A stretch of 64,000 nt of DNA. Source: CAYRHN01 sp964424115 (GTDB taxonomy: Bacteria > Chloroflexota > Anaerolineae > Anaerolineales > Anaerolineaceae). The stretch covers positions 62,001 through 126,000 of the forward strand of contig CAYRHN010000009.1 of NCBI GenBank assembly GCA_964424115.1, read 5' to 3'. Shown here in pieces: positions 22,855-31,557 of the stretch (position 1 is its first letter; the number at the start of each line of letters is the position of its first letter). The translations under genes were made by a program, and so were the position numbers. The notes beneath the pieces are model-generated. The model was given only the letters and a program-made list of their open reading frames with translations. It was not told the origin of the DNA and did not search any database.

Positions 22855-24674
22855 TCCCTCCCAAGGCACTCTCCCCACAGGACAAAGACCAGATGAACGT
22901 GGTCTTTGTTGGTCATGTGGATCATGGGAAAAGCACCATCATCGGGCGCCTGCTGGCAGATACGAATTCTTTACCGAAAGGCAAGCTGGAACAGGTGCAG
23001 TTGCAGTGCGCGAAAAATCACCGTCCCTTTGAGTATGCCTACTTGATCGACGCGCTAAAGGATGAGCAGGCTCAAAACATCACCATCGACTCCGCACGTA
23101 TTTTCTTCCAGTCCAAAATTCGCAACTACATCATCATCGACGCACCCGGGCACATTGAGTTCATTAAGAACATGGTCACCGGCGCTTCGCATGCCGAAGC
23201 AGCGGTGCTGATCATTGACGCCGGGGAAGGGGTGCAGGAAAATTCCCGCCGTCACGGCTACCTGTTATGGATGCTGGGCATCCAGCACATCGTTGTGGCG
23301 ATCAACAAGATGGACCTGGTCGGTTTTGACCAGGCTGTCTACCAGAATCTTGTCCGCGAGTATGGAGAATTCCTGAAAGGGATCGGCGTCCAACCCCTAT
23401 GCTATATTCCAGTCAGCGGGCGCGAAGGCGACGGGGTGGTCTTCCACAGCCGCAAGATGCCCTGGTACGAAGGCAAAACTGTCCTGGAGGCATTGGATGC
23501 CTTCCAGAAACAGCTTCCCCTGGTGGATCAACCCATGCGCCTGCCGGTTCAAGACGTGTATAAACTCACCGGCCAGGGCGACAACCGGCGCATCGTGGCA
23601 GGGACAATCTCCAGCGGCAGCCTGTGCGCTGGCGACCGGCTGGCGGTCTACCCTTCCGGGAAGCAGACCGATCTCCAGGAATTTGTAGCCTTTAATGAAC
23701 CGGAGAAGCCCTGCGCGCAGAGCGGGATGGCGGTGGGCTTCACCATGGGCGAGCAGATCTACATCCGCCGCGGAGAGATCATCAGCCGCGCCGGCGACCC
23801 CGCCCCGGCGGTCAGCACCCGCATGCGCGTCAGCCTGTTCTGGCTGGGCAAGCAGCCGCTGGAAATGCACCGCCCTTATCTGCTCAAGCTTGGCACTGCC
23901 AAAGAGCGGGTCGAGGTGGAAACCATCCACCGCGTGATCGACGCTTCCGATTACGCCAGCCAAAATTCCCGCACCGCCATTCACCACCATGATGTGGCCG
24001 AGGTGACTCTCAAGCTGGCCCACCCCATGGCCTTTGACACCTCCGACCGACTGCCGGATACCAGCCGCTTCGTGTTGGTGGACGAGTATGAAATATGCGG
24101 CGGTGGGATCGTGCTTGAAGCCTTGCAGGACGATAGTTCTCAGCTTCGCCAGGAAGTATACCTGCGCAACCAGAAATGGATCCGCGGCATCATCACCCAG
24201 GACCAGCGTGAAGAACGCCACAACCAGCGCGCCACCCTGGTCATCATCACCGGGCAGAAAGGCGCGGGCCGCAAACGCCTGGCCGGCTTGTTGGAAAGTC
24301 GCCTGTTCGCCGATGGACGCCAAGTCTACTACCTCGGTATCGGTTCCGTGCTGTACAGCGTGAACGCCGACCTGAAGCGCAATCCCCAGGCCAGCGACTG
24401 GCACGAACATGTGCGCCGTTTTGGCGAGGTGTGCCATCTCTTCATCGACGCAGGCATGATCCTCATTGTGACCGCTGTGGAACTGACCCAGGCCGACCTG
24501 GAGATCCTCAAAACGGTTATAGATGCCGAACGGATCGAAACAATATGGCTGGGCCCTCAGGTCACCACCGACCTGGAATGTGACATCCTGCTGAACAACA
24601 ACGAAGACTTTGAACATATAACCGAAACGATCCGTCAGCGATTATTAGAACATGGCGTAATCCTTCGATCCTGA
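22851..24674 (+). CDS. cysN: Sulfate adenylyltransferase subunit 1 with a degenerate C-terminal APS-kinase-like domain
   Basis: 607 residues, longer than a plain CysN (about 430-470). Residues 1-435 are the EF-Tu-like GTPase with GHVDHGKST (21-29), DAPGH (97-101) and NKMD (152-155), followed by two beta-barrel domains. The last 150 residues (about 455-607) look like the APS kinase domain of CysNC/NodQ fusions, but the P-loop reads GQKGAGRK (468-475): the invariant Lys is Arg, the following Ser is Lys, and the DGD and APS-binding blocks are lost. Kinase activity is not expected from this part; intact CysC is two genes upstream. GTG start with a GGAGGGG Shine-Dalgarno. The tail may be a structural or regulatory relic. 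Confidence 0.93.
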   Translation: MIPPKALSPQDKDQMNVVFVGHVDHGKSTIIGRLLADTNSLPKGKLEQVQLQCAKNHRPFEYAYLIDALKDEQAQNITIDSARIFFQSKIRNYIIIDAPGHIEFIKNMVTGASHAEAAVLIIDAGEGVQENSRRHGYLLWMLGIQHIVVAINKMDLVGFDQAVYQNLVREYGEFLKGIGVQPLCYIPVSGREGDGVVFHSRKMPWYEGKTVLEALDAFQKQLPLVDQPMRLPVQDVYKLTGQGDNRRIVAGTISSGSLCAGDRLAVYPSGKQTDLQEFVAFNEPEKPCAQSGMAVGFTMGEQIYIRRGEIISRAGDPAPAVSTRMRVSLFWLGKQPLEMHRPYLLKLGTAKERVEVETIHRVIDASDYASQNSRTAIHHHDVAEVTLKLAHPMAFDTSDRLPDTSRFVLVDEYEICGGGIVLEALQDDSSQLRQEVYLRNQKWIRGIITQDQREERHNQRATLVIITGQKGAGRKRLAGLLESRLFADGRQVYYLGIGSVLYSVNADLKRNPQASDWHEHVRRFGEVCHLFIDAGMILIVTAVELTQADLEILKTVIDAERIETIWLGPQVTTDLECDILLNNNEDFEHITETIRQRLLEHGVILRS

Positions 24675-24693
24675 CCAACCCCAATCTGCGATC

Positions 24694-25605
24694 ATGGCTA
24701 TCCCACACGTTTCTATCATCATCCCCAATCTGAAATCTCCCCTGCTGGGGCAGGTTCTGGACGCCCTGCTTGCTCAGGAACAAATCGAAGGCGCGGAGAT
24801 CATTGTGGTTGGGCAAGCTCTACCCGGCGATGAGGAATGTTATGCCGACCGGGTTCACTTTGAGCACACACCTGCTCCGGTCAACGCCGCCGTGGCGCGC
24901 AACATCGGCATCCGCCTGGCGCAGGGTGAATACCTCCTGTTTGTTGACTCCGATTGTATCGTGCAGCCCGGCTGGCTGCGCGAGATGCACGCTCAACTCG
25001 ACGCCGGATGGGATGTGGTGGGCGGCGGAGTGCGCACCGAGACCAACCACTACTGGCCATTGGTCTATAATCTATCCATGTTCCATGAATTCCTGTGGAC
25101 GCAGCCACAGCGGGAAGCCAACTTCCTGCCCACCCTCAATCTGGCGGTAAAACGCGAAGGGATCCAAAAGGTTGGTCTGCTAGATGAGACCCTGGCCCGT
25201 TCCCAGGACCTGGACTGGACCATGCGCATGAAGGCTGCCGGGCTGCGCATTTTATTCGATCCGCGCGCCACCCTCCTGCATTCCCCTGTTGTTAACGGCT
25301 TTCGTTCCATCTGGAGGCAAAACCGGCGGGGCGGATTTTTTGCAGTTCAGGTGCGCCTCAGTCATGGAAAAAGCGGCTTCCAAAATAATCTCATGAAACA
25401 AGCGTGGTTCTGGCTTTTTGGATCGCCTTTTATTTCTCTTTTTATCACCGGAAAAATCCTGGTAAAAACGCCGGGGTTCTGGCGTTATCTGCACACGCTT
25501 CCTTTTGTTTATCTCACCAAGGTTGCCTGGTGCCTGGGAGCCGGTGGGGGTGTAAAGCAAGCCCACAAGGCGCCCATAGAACCAGAAAGCATAAGGAGAT
25601 TATGA
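24694..25605 (+). CDS. GT2 glycosyltransferase
   Basis: 303 residues. GT-A domain with VSIIIPNLKSPLL at the start, VARNIGIRLAQGEYLLFVDSD (DxD metal site) and the SQDLDWTMRMKAAGLRILFDP block, where the ED/QD pair supplies the catalytic base region. A hydrophobic C-terminal segment (about 240-290) may attach it to the membrane. It starts 19 bases after cysN and its TGA overlaps the ATG of the FkbM gene (ATGA), so sulfate activation and glycan building genes appear to share one transcript. Confidence 0.88.
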   Translation: MAIPHVSIIIPNLKSPLLGQVLDALLAQEQIEGAEIIVVGQALPGDEECYADRVHFEHTPAPVNAAVARNIGIRLAQGEYLLFVDSDCIVQPGWLREMHAQLDAGWDVVGGGVRTETNHYWPLVYNLSMFHEFLWTQPQREANFLPTLNLAVKREGIQKVGLLDETLARSQDLDWTMRMKAAGLRILFDPRATLLHSPVVNGFRSIWRQNRRGGFFAVQVRLSHGKSGFQNNLMKQAWFWLFGSPFISLFITGKILVKTPGFWRYLHTLPFVYLTKVAWCLGAGGGVKQAHKAPIEPESIRRL

Positions 25606-26417
25606 AACGCACCTTGATCAAGAAGATACTCATCCGCCTGACCGGAAGTCAATTGGCGCAGCGCTGGTTGGAATTTTTTATGAAGACCGATCAATATTTA
25701 ATGGGGATAGGGTCCGGTTATGAAGTGGCTGACAGTGGCGAAAGGGCTTTTCTGAAAGCATTTCAAAAATTGGTTTCTCCTCCCTACGTGATCTTTGATG
25801 TCGGCTCCAATAAGGGCCAATTTCTGGGGGCGGTTACCGAGCAGTTGTCTCCTTCTGCCTATTCCATTCATTGTTTTGAGCCTGCCCGGGCAACATTCAA
25901 GGCCTTACAGGCTGCGGCAGGTCAAAATCCCAATATCCGCATGAACAATGTAGGTATTTCTGACCAGGAAGGTGAGTCAATTTTGTGGTACGAAAAAGAG
26001 CTCTCCATCCGGGCTTCATTGACCAAGCGCAGCATGGAACATAAGAATTATCACTACGATCTCTCGGAAGTTGTCAAAACCACGACGATCGATCAATACT
26101 GCCGGGAAAATCAAATCGATCACATCCATCTCTTAAAATTAGATATTGAAGGTTACGAGTTCCAGGCGCTCAAAGGCGCTGCAAAAACCCTGGAAAGCGC
26201 TCAAATCGACATGGTTGCCTTTGAATTTGGCGCCGCCAATATCGATACACGAAAATTCTTCAAGGATTTCTGGCAATTGTTTTCTCAAGCTGGCATGAAC
26301 CTTTACCGATTGACGCCGAGTGGGTTGCTTGTGCATATCCAGAAGTATAATGAATTTTACGAGCAATTCTTGACCACGAACTATGTGGCTGTCTCGCCCA
26401 AATATCCTATTCGTTGA
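25602..26417 (+). CDS. FkbM-family SAM-dependent methyltransferase
   Basis: 271 residues from the ATG after AAGGAGAT; a longer reading frame upstream lies within the GT2 gene and is not used. The methyltransferase fold has IFDVGSNKGQF (motif I), FEPARATFKAL, the NNVGISD block and LLKLDIEGYEFQALKGA, the FkbM signature. Members O-methylate sugars or polyketides; here a glycan hydroxyl is the likely target. Translational overlap with the upstream GT2 gene. Confidence 0.9.
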   Translation: MKRTLIKKILIRLTGSQLAQRWLEFFMKTDQYLMGIGSGYEVADSGERAFLKAFQKLVSPPYVIFDVGSNKGQFLGAVTEQLSPSAYSIHCFEPARATFKALQAAAGQNPNIRMNNVGISDQEGESILWYEKELSIRASLTKRSMEHKNYHYDLSEVVKTTTIDQYCRENQIDHIHLLKLDIEGYEFQALKGAAKTLESAQIDMVAFEFGAANIDTRKFFKDFWQLFSQAGMNLYRLTPSGLLVHIQKYNEFYEQFLTTNYVAVSPKYPIR

Positions 26418-26457
26418 TCACCGCGGATCGTCAGGAATATTACCATTTCCCTAAAAA

Positions 26458-27366
26458 ATGATGCCGTCCCAAGCCAACCTGTTTATTGTAATTCCCACGT
26501 TTAATCGCTGCGAGGATCTCCTTGCCTGCCTGGGATCGTTGGACAAGCCGGGTTTGCTCAATGAGAAGGTAATCGTTGTAGATAACGCATCACAAGATGC
26601 TACGCGGGAGAAGGTTAGATCATTATTTCCGAGCATCACTATGATCGAGATAGAACGCAACCTGGGCGCTACAGGGGCTTCCAATATTGGCTTTGAGCGC
26701 GCCTTGCAGGAAGGCGCGGATTTTATCCTGCGTCTGGATTCAGATACGGTCGTTGCGCCGGATTTTCTCCAAATCCTGTTAAAATTTGCCGCGGACCATC
26801 CCGCGGGCGGCCTGTTCAGTCCCAAGATCTATTATTATGACCAGCCGGATATCATCTGGTATGCCGGGGCGCGAGCCAGCGGCTGGCATTTCGGCGTCTT
26901 CCAGGAACAGCGCGGCAAACATGATAGCCCAAATAACAGCCAGCCAATTCAAACCGATTATATTTGGGCGGCAGCCATGCTCATCCGTGCGGAAGTTTTG
27001 AAAAAGGCTGGAAAATTTGACGCCGATTTTCTCGTCTATCATGAGGAGCTGGACTTTTGCCGGCGGGTTAAACAAGCCGGCTATGATCTCTGGCTGGTGC
27101 CGGATGCCAAAGTATGGCACAAGGTTGGCACGCAAATAGAAAATCCCTGGCGGGCCTACCAGTGGAATCGCAGCAAGATGCTTTTTTACCGCAAACACGC
27201 CCGCAACGGTCTGCACCGATTGTTCTTGATCTTGTACGCGTTCGGCTATGTTGCCATCCGGGGAATCATCAAGCGCCGCGGAGCCGGAAACCGCGGTCCG
27301 TTCAAAGACGCCCTGCGCGGTCTGTGGGATGGCCTGCGGGCGCCAATTCGAGTAAAATCGTTCTGA
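26458..27366 (+). CDS. GT2 glycosyltransferase (rhamnosyltransferase-like)
   Basis: 302 residues. FIVIPTFNRCEDLLACLGSL at the start, VVDNASQDAT, RNLGATGASNIGFERAL, the RLDSDTVV metal site and the HEELDFCRRVKQAGYDLWLVPDAKVWHKVG block are those of the WbbL/rhamnosyltransferase group. A short hydrophobic stretch near 245-262 may be a membrane contact. Two consecutive ATG codons start the frame without a clear Shine-Dalgarno sequence. The stop is one base before the sulfotransferase start. Confidence 0.9.
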   Translation: MMPSQANLFIVIPTFNRCEDLLACLGSLDKPGLLNEKVIVVDNASQDATREKVRSLFPSITMIEIERNLGATGASNIGFERALQEGADFILRLDSDTVVAPDFLQILLKFAADHPAGGLFSPKIYYYDQPDIIWYAGARASGWHFGVFQEQRGKHDSPNNSQPIQTDYIWAAAMLIRAEVLKKAGKFDADFLVYHEELDFCRRVKQAGYDLWLVPDAKVWHKVGTQIENPWRAYQWNRSKMLFYRKHARNGLHRLFLILYAFGYVAIRGIIKRRGAGNRGPFKDALRGLWDGLRAPIRVKSF

Positions 27367-27367
27367 T

Positions 27368-28285
27368 ATGACCCACCTGCCGGATTTTTTATTGATTGGA
27401 GCCGCCAAGTCTGGCACTTCGGCAGTTTTCCGCTACCTGAAACAACATCCTCAGATCTTCCTGAGCCCCAAAAAAGAACCGCACTACTTCTCCTTTGATG
27501 ACCACTCCAAAATGACCGCCGGCCCGGGCGATACCATCCCCCTTGCGGTGACCGATTTTGAGGCGTATTGCGCCTTGTTCGCGGCAGCCCCGCCCGGCAG
27601 CAAAGTGGGAGAAGCTTCCACATCTTACCTTTACCGCCCTGAAGCCCCCGAACGGATTCATAATATGCTGCCGGATGTGAAAATGATCGCCATCCTCAGG
27701 AACCCTGTGGAGCGCGCCTTCTCCGCCTATATGCACCTAGTGCGCGACAGGCGCGAAACGGAAAAGGATTTCCGCCGCGCATTGCAGCAGGAAGAGTGGC
27801 GAGTCGCACAGAACTGGGATCCCATCTGGCACTATACCCGCGTTGGCCTCTATGCCGAACAATTGGCGCGCTATTATCGCCTTTTTTCACAAGAACAGCT
27901 CAAGATATTTCTCTACGAAGATCTGATTCATGATCAGATGGGGCTGCTGAAAAATATTTTTGAATGGGTCGGCGTGGATGTGGGTTTTGAACCGGATGCC
28001 AGCTATCAGGTGAATGTTTCGGGTAAAACACGCAATTCTATCGTGCAAAAAATGATCAAACGCGTTTTTGACACGCCCAATCCCCTACGCTGGATCTCCA
28101 GGAAGATCATCCCAGAATCTGCTCGATGGAAATTCACCGAGGCTGTCCGGCACAAGAATCTATCTCGAGCAAGCATTTCCGACGCCGACCGCAACTACCT
28201 GGCACCAATCTTCCGAGAGGATATCCTCGCCTTGCAAAACCTGCTCCAACGCGACCTTTCATCCTGGTTGGAGAAACAACCATGA
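27368..28285 (+). CDS. PAPS-dependent sulfotransferase
   Basis: 305 residues. The 5'-phosphosulfate loop reads GAAKSGTSAVFRYL (Lys14 the PAPS-binding lysine) and the 3'-phosphate motif is AILRNPVERAFSAYMH, both in normal positions for the sulfotransferase 1/3 superfamily (heparan-sulfate/NodH-like group). It moves sulfate from PAPS to a hydroxyl or amino group, here probably on a sugar because the neighbours are glycosyltransferases. With the TSUP-CysC-CysD-CysN genes 3 kb upstream this forms a complete sulfation route. It overlaps the flippase gene by four bases. Confidence 0.92.
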   Translation: MTHLPDFLLIGAAKSGTSAVFRYLKQHPQIFLSPKKEPHYFSFDDHSKMTAGPGDTIPLAVTDFEAYCALFAAAPPGSKVGEASTSYLYRPEAPERIHNMLPDVKMIAILRNPVERAFSAYMHLVRDRRETEKDFRRALQQEEWRVAQNWDPIWHYTRVGLYAEQLARYYRLFSQEQLKIFLYEDLIHDQMGLLKNIFEWVGVDVGFEPDASYQVNVSGKTRNSIVQKMIKRVFDTPNPLRWISRKIIPESARWKFTEAVRHKNLSRASISDADRNYLAPIFREDILALQNLLQRDLSSWLEKQP

Positions 28286-29751
28286 TCAAAGCCGCCACCT
28301 TGCTGATCAAGAATGTCAGCTTTAACCTGATGGCGGACGCATCCGACAGAATCGGCAACTATGTTTTAGTAATCCTAATTTCTCGAATGCTAGATCCAAA
28401 AGCTTCGGGAATTTATTCAATTTCACTTACTTACTTTTCCATTGGACTCTTGATCTCCTATTGGGGTCTCGGAAATATTCTCACCCGCGAGGTGGCAAAA
28501 GATCAGAATTCCTTTGGTCGTTTCTTTTCAAACGCCATCGTTCTCAGGATGGGTTTCTCGATCCTGACCTTCATTGCGATCATCAGTTTCTTGCAATTTG
28601 CCAACTATGATCAAGAGACCAATAAGATTATATTCCTTTTGACTGTAAGTATCCTGCCCGGTTCCCTCAACCAGCTGATTTCTGCTGCATTCATGGCGTT
28701 CGAAAAAATCAAATATCTTTCGATCGTTTCCATGATTTTGAGTGTGGTTAAGATTTGTCTGGGTTTTGTGTTTCTTAATAGCAATGGCGGATTATTTTCA
28801 ATTGCCTTATTGCTCATGGGTTGTGAATACCTGGCTTTATTAGTGAATTCACTACTTGCTAGAAAATATCTACCCGAATTTATATTTCAACTTGATTTTA
28901 ACTTTTGTCTCAAACTTATCAAGATTGCGTTTCCGATGTTTGGACTGGCGATTGTTATGATGCTTGATACAAAAGCTGAAACCATTATCGTTTCTTTGCT
29001 ATTGGGAGAAACTTCAGTAGGCTTTTATACTGCCGCGAACACAATTTTAGGAATCTTTATCTTATTTCCAGAAAGCATTCGCTATGCAGCATTACCATTA
29101 CTGGCGCGCCACTCTCTCTCGACTGATGGTAAGTTTAATAGAATAATCATGACGCTTTTCGAGTTCCTGGTGCTAGTTACCACTCCGATTGTAATCATCG
29201 TATTTATTTTTTCTAGCGATTTAATCCATCTCATTTTTACTCAAAAATTCTCATCCTCAATCCTTATCCTGCAAATTATTGTTTGGAGCTTAATTAGCTA
29301 CTCATTAACCATGTTGTGTTCTATATCCCTTATCGCAATTGTTCAAGAAAAAATTGTTGCAAAAGCAACTTTATTCAGTGCAATTATTACCAATACATTG
29401 AATTTGGTTGTTGCACCCTCGTTCGGGTTGTGGAGTGTGGCTTGCGTGCGTTTAGGTACCTCGATCCTCCTTTTTCTTGTGTGCGCATATTTTCTGAGAA
29501 AAATGGGTCACCCATTGATTCGCTTCTCCTTTGTGTGGCGCATTAGCTTAACTGGTCTTCTAATGGTCGGGGGAATGACTCTCTTATTCCATTATGAAAA
29601 ATGGGCGGCATTGATTACTGGAATTATCATTTATCTGGCAGGATTATTCTTTTTAGGTCTCGTTAGACGACAAGATATAACTCGGATCAGAGATATTGCA
29701 CAGGCGCTAAGCCCATTCAGCCGGAATAACCACACTAACTCTGATTCATAA
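28282..29751 (+). CDS. Wzx-like polysaccharide flippase (MOP superfamily)
   Basis: 489 residues from the ATG that overlaps the sulfotransferase stop. About 12-14 hydrophobic segments, with the N-terminal NYVLVILISRMLDPKASGIYS stretch typical of oligosaccharide flippases and a mid-protein GETSVGFYTAANTIL block. It should move the finished lipid-linked repeat unit to the outer face. The DNA from about 28350 to 29750 is visibly more AT-rich than its neighbours, common for Wzx genes and a hint of separate acquisition. No Wzy polymerase or Wzz is recognised beside it. Confidence 0.88.
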   Translation: MIKAATLLIKNVSFNLMADASDRIGNYVLVILISRMLDPKASGIYSISLTYFSIGLLISYWGLGNILTREVAKDQNSFGRFFSNAIVLRMGFSILTFIAIISFLQFANYDQETNKIIFLLTVSILPGSLNQLISAAFMAFEKIKYLSIVSMILSVVKICLGFVFLNSNGGLFSIALLLMGCEYLALLVNSLLARKYLPEFIFQLDFNFCLKLIKIAFPMFGLAIVMMLDTKAETIIVSLLLGETSVGFYTAANTILGIFILFPESIRYAALPLLARHSLSTDGKFNRIIMTLFEFLVLVTTPIVIIVFIFSSDLIHLIFTQKFSSSILILQIIVWSLISYSLTMLCSISLIAIVQEKIVAKATLFSAIITNTLNLVVAPSFGLWSVACVRLGTSILLFLVCAYFLRKMGHPLIRFSFVWRISLTGLLMVGGMTLLFHYEKWAALITGIIIYLAGLFFLGLVRRQDITRIRDIAQALSPFSRNNHTNSDS

Positions 29752-29881
29752 TGCTTATTTATAATTCCCTAAAGAAAAACCTGAATTCTACTCTGAATTA
29801 ACCCGAATGAAGTATGGTTATATCTGGGTAATAATGCCATAATCTAAACACCTATCCTATCATCCTATCAGGAGGCTTGTA

Positions 29882-31462
29882 ATGAAGAAATTGAGTATTG
29901 CGTTAGTTATTGGCTTGATCCTGGTGCTGGCAATTTCCAGCATCGGTATGGCCGCTTTACCCGGCACGGGCTGGTGGACAGCTTATCGCGTCCAGAACAT
30001 CGGCTCCGGCTCTGGAACCATCACCATGCAGGCGTACGATAAAGATTCCGCCTCGGTCTATGGAAGCTCAAACTTCACTTTTGCGCAATACAATGCCTTG
30101 GTTTATAATCCAGGCGTTGCACCGGATTACCCCACTGGTAACATCATCGGCTTCACCTCTGCCTTACCCGCTGGATTCATCGGCTCGGTAGTTCTTTCTT
30201 CCAGCGTCCCCGCTGCTAGCGTAGTGGAAATTGGTAATTATACCAATGGTACCCTTGGCGGCGGTGGCACTGCCAGCGGCCAATATCAAGGTGCAGGCAG
30301 CTCCGCGGTCAATACCACTTTGTTAATCCCGGTCATCAAACACAACTACGGCACCCCTGGTCAAACTACTACATTGTATGTCCAGGCTGCTGGCGCAGAT
30401 GCAAGCGCCACCATCACTTATACAATGAATGATGGCTCGGTACATACCCAATCTGCCACCATTCCGGCCAACAAGATGTATATATTTGACCCCGCAAACG
30501 CCACGCCCGCTGTTGCCAGCTCTGGCTGCGGTACAGTTGTGAATGTCTCTCCCTGCTTTGGATCCGCCAAGATCATCTCTACCACCGGAGCGATGGCAGG
30601 TGTTGTCGTTGAACACCCCCATACTGGTTCTCCCGCTGCCTTTGTCTTGAGCACCCGCATGGCCACTCCCAATGATCAAGGAACCATCCTTTATGCTGCT
30701 TCCATGAAGAATGAATACACGACTGGTAGCGGTACGGGCAGAGTTGGCATCACCATCATGAATGTGGGAACTGCCCAAGCCAATGTCCGCATCACTCTGA
30801 CCGTGACTGCTAAAGGCAGCAATGCTCCCGGAACAGTAAATATTGGTGATGTGTTCACTCAAGACGTGGTGATTGATCCCAATACTTCAACGGTCTTCAG
30901 CCAATGGGATGGCAACTTGGGTGGCTTGCCCGCCGGCACCTTCGCCTCTGCCAAGTTTGAATCCCTTGATGATGCCACATACAATCCCCAGCCACTGGTT
31001 GGTATTGCTAACGATGCGAAACTTATGAGCACCATTCCTGGCGGGAGAGGGAAGACTGCAGCCAACGCATATTCTGCCGCAACTGCTACAACCAAAGTTG
31101 CTGGTCCTATGGTGAAAGTTTATTTGGGAACCCGCAATGGTGGCGCAACAATCCAAAATGTAGGCGATCAGCCCACTACGATCTATATTGAATACTATCA
31201 GTATGCAACCGGCACCAAGTATGCATTCCACACCACAGCTACCGTACCTGCTGGTGGCGCTATCGACACCAATGGTATTTCAGCAAATGGTGCTACGAAA
31301 TTCACCATTGATGGTGGCAGTTGGGCTTGGGCTGACCTTGCTGGAAAAGAATTCAGTGTAATTGCTTATACCACAAATTCTCAACCCCTTGTTCTGTTGG
31401 GCAGCGAAAATACACCCAATGGCTCCATGGATATGAGCAACTACGAGGGCATTAACTACTAA
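29882..31462 (+). CDS. Secreted surface protein with four tandem beta-type repeats
   Basis: 526 residues, signal peptide about 1-25 (cleavage near GMAALPG), no other membrane segment and no anchor motif. The mature part is built from four units of about 115-130 residues (about 30-140, 146-260, 268-390, 407-526). Each begins with a strand pair around a V-Q-N-x-G or K-N/H-Y type turn and ends with a segment of the form G-S-A-x-I/V-x-S...V-V-x-x-x-N. Composition is rich in Thr, Gly, Ala, Ser and Asn, with one close Cys pair (216 and 225). A perfect AGGAGG Shine-Dalgarno and a downstream terminator suggest high expression. Candidate surface-layer or glycoprotein component; exact role unknown. Confidence 0.8.
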   Translation: MKKLSIALVIGLILVLAISSIGMAALPGTGWWTAYRVQNIGSGSGTITMQAYDKDSASVYGSSNFTFAQYNALVYNPGVAPDYPTGNIIGFTSALPAGFIGSVVLSSSVPAASVVEIGNYTNGTLGGGGTASGQYQGAGSSAVNTTLLIPVIKHNYGTPGQTTTLYVQAAGADASATITYTMNDGSVHTQSATIPANKMYIFDPANATPAVASSGCGTVVNVSPCFGSAKIISTTGAMAGVVVEHPHTGSPAAFVLSTRMATPNDQGTILYAASMKNEYTTGSGTGRVGITIMNVGTAQANVRITLTVTAKGSNAPGTVNIGDVFTQDVVIDPNTSTVFSQWDGNLGGLPAGTFASAKFESLDDATYNPQPLVGIANDAKLMSTIPGGRGKTAANAYSAATATTKVAGPMVKVYLGTRNGGATIQNVGDQPTTIYIEYYQYATGTKYAFHTTATVPAGGAIDTNGISANGATKFTIDGGSWAWADLAGKEFSVIAYTTNSQPLVLLGSENTPNGSMDMSNYEGINY

Positions 31463-31507
31463 GTCTGCTGTTCTTGGGATTGTCCCCAAAGAACTGTAAT
31501 ATCTGCT

Positions 31508-31543
31508 AAAATAGAAGCTACTTAACCAGTAGCTTCTATTTTT
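31508..31543 (+). terminator. Rho-independent terminator after the surface protein gene
   Basis: A 12-bp perfect stem (31511-31522 with 31528-31539), extended by A-T pairs, is followed by TTTTT (31539-31543). The AAGGAG ribosome site of the next gene starts two bases later, so read-through, if any, would feed the lipoprotein. Confidence 0.85.
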
Positions 31544-31557
31544 AAAGGAGTACGAGC

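Noticed and set aside
23397..24617. 406-codon open frame on the minus strand inside cysN
   Set aside because: Antisense to a clearly conserved GTPase gene; the frame is open only because of the codon bias of cysN.
28126..28281. N-terminal extension of the flippase into the sulfotransferase gene
   Set aside because: It overlaps conserved sulfotransferase coding sequence; the ATG at 28282 gives the usual ATGA overlap and a normal Wzx N-terminus.
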